This document shows, one piece after another, positions 63,852 through 64,000 of a stretch of 64,000 nucleotides of DNA. Every line of letters starts with the position of its first letter. Position 1 is the first letter of the stretch. The stretch lies in assembly GCA_037974665.1 (NCBI GenBank), contig CM075773.1:64834263-64898262 (forward strand), in the 5' to 3' direction. Made by a program: the position numbers and the translations under genes. The notes below the pieces were generated by a model, which worked only from the letters and a program-made list of their open reading frames with translations, ran no database searches and was not told where the DNA came from. This DNA is from Ehretia macrophylla. Lineage: Eukaryota > Streptophyta > Magnoliopsida > Boraginales > Ehretiaceae.

Positions 63852-64000
63852 GTTGAGGTGTGCCTGCAATTTTGTTTAATTCGTTTCATGTTTTCCTAAT
63901 TATACCCTCCGAGCAAAATTTCTAACAGCTTAAATTTTTAAGTGAAATAGTCATTTAATAAGTTATCAGAACCTAACTTACCAAATGATCTTCCGCTCAA
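63852..64000 (+). repeat. Unassigned end of window with LTR-like remnant
   Basis: No gene. 'taacagcttaaatttttaag', 'gaaatagtcatttaa' and 'gttatcagaaccta' (about 63923-63975) recall the end of a short plant LTR followed by a Met-tRNA primer site, as in the TRIM at 4564-5040. The window ends too soon to test it. Confidence 0.3.

Noticed and set aside
1..64000. CRISPR arrays, prokaryotic operons, tRNA or rRNA genes
   Set aside because: No spacer-repeat pattern, ribosome-binding-site-led gene runs, cloverleaf or rRNA sequence was recognised; the content is plant repetitive DNA.

Overview
This is plant nuclear DNA, most likely from a eudicot. It is AT-rich and contains no host gene, tRNA or rRNA that I can support. 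Nearly everything recognisable is transposable-element sequence. The plant assignment rests on Copia and Ty3/Gypsy LTR retrotransposons of plant lineages (Tekay/Del-like, Athila/Tat-like, Sirevirus-like), plant LINE ORF2 fragments, and MITE families with Emigrant/pogo, Tourist/Harbinger, Mutator and hAT hallmarks. Every element-encoded gene is broken by stops, frameshifts, deletions or insertions.

Layout. 1-9635 is AT-rich DNA with small elements: a TRIM relic (about 50-190), a Tourist-like MITE (2279-2698), a TRIM (4564-5040), a 52-bp tandem duplication (5900-6003), an Emigrant-like MITE (6319-6943), and a Mutator-type non-autonomous element (7730-9626, 9-bp target duplication) that holds a hAT-type one (8103-9252). 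9636-41500 is a nested stack. A LINE relic on the minus strand is split by Copia element D (9839-40738). D carries a MITE in its 5' LTR, a solo Gypsy LTR (10583-12355), a Tekay/Del-like element E (12487-34931) and a further solo-LTR-like insertion H (37166-39367). E's pol is split by another solo LTR, G (17454-30641). G is split by an Athila/Tat-like element A on the minus strand (19193-30031). Exact 5-bp target duplications support solo LTR 1, E, G and A; those of D and H match at 4 of 5 bases.

41502-51958 is a second Athila/Tat-like element, B (plus strand), with a truncated 5' LTR abutting the LINE relic. It sits against the 3' half of a Sirevirus-like Copia element, C (51959-55905). 55906-57941 is gene-free DNA with two foldback repeats. 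57942-63789 is a second LINE relic (minus strand, poly(A) end at 57942-57958), interrupted by Copia element F (58621-63099).

The most striking object is F. Its two 217-bp LTRs look identical and it has a perfect 5-bp target duplication, so it inserted very recently. Yet its integrase block (about 59960-61311) is inverted, about 300 bp of protease/pre-integrase sequence is missing, and at least six stop codons interrupt gag, integrase and RT/RNase H. A second notable signal is a structured module (palindrome, inverted-repeat arms and a conserved core) in five Tekay/Del-like LTR copies of four kinds. The paired arm is preserved with different bases in one of them.

All calls were made by eye; similarity levels are qualitative.
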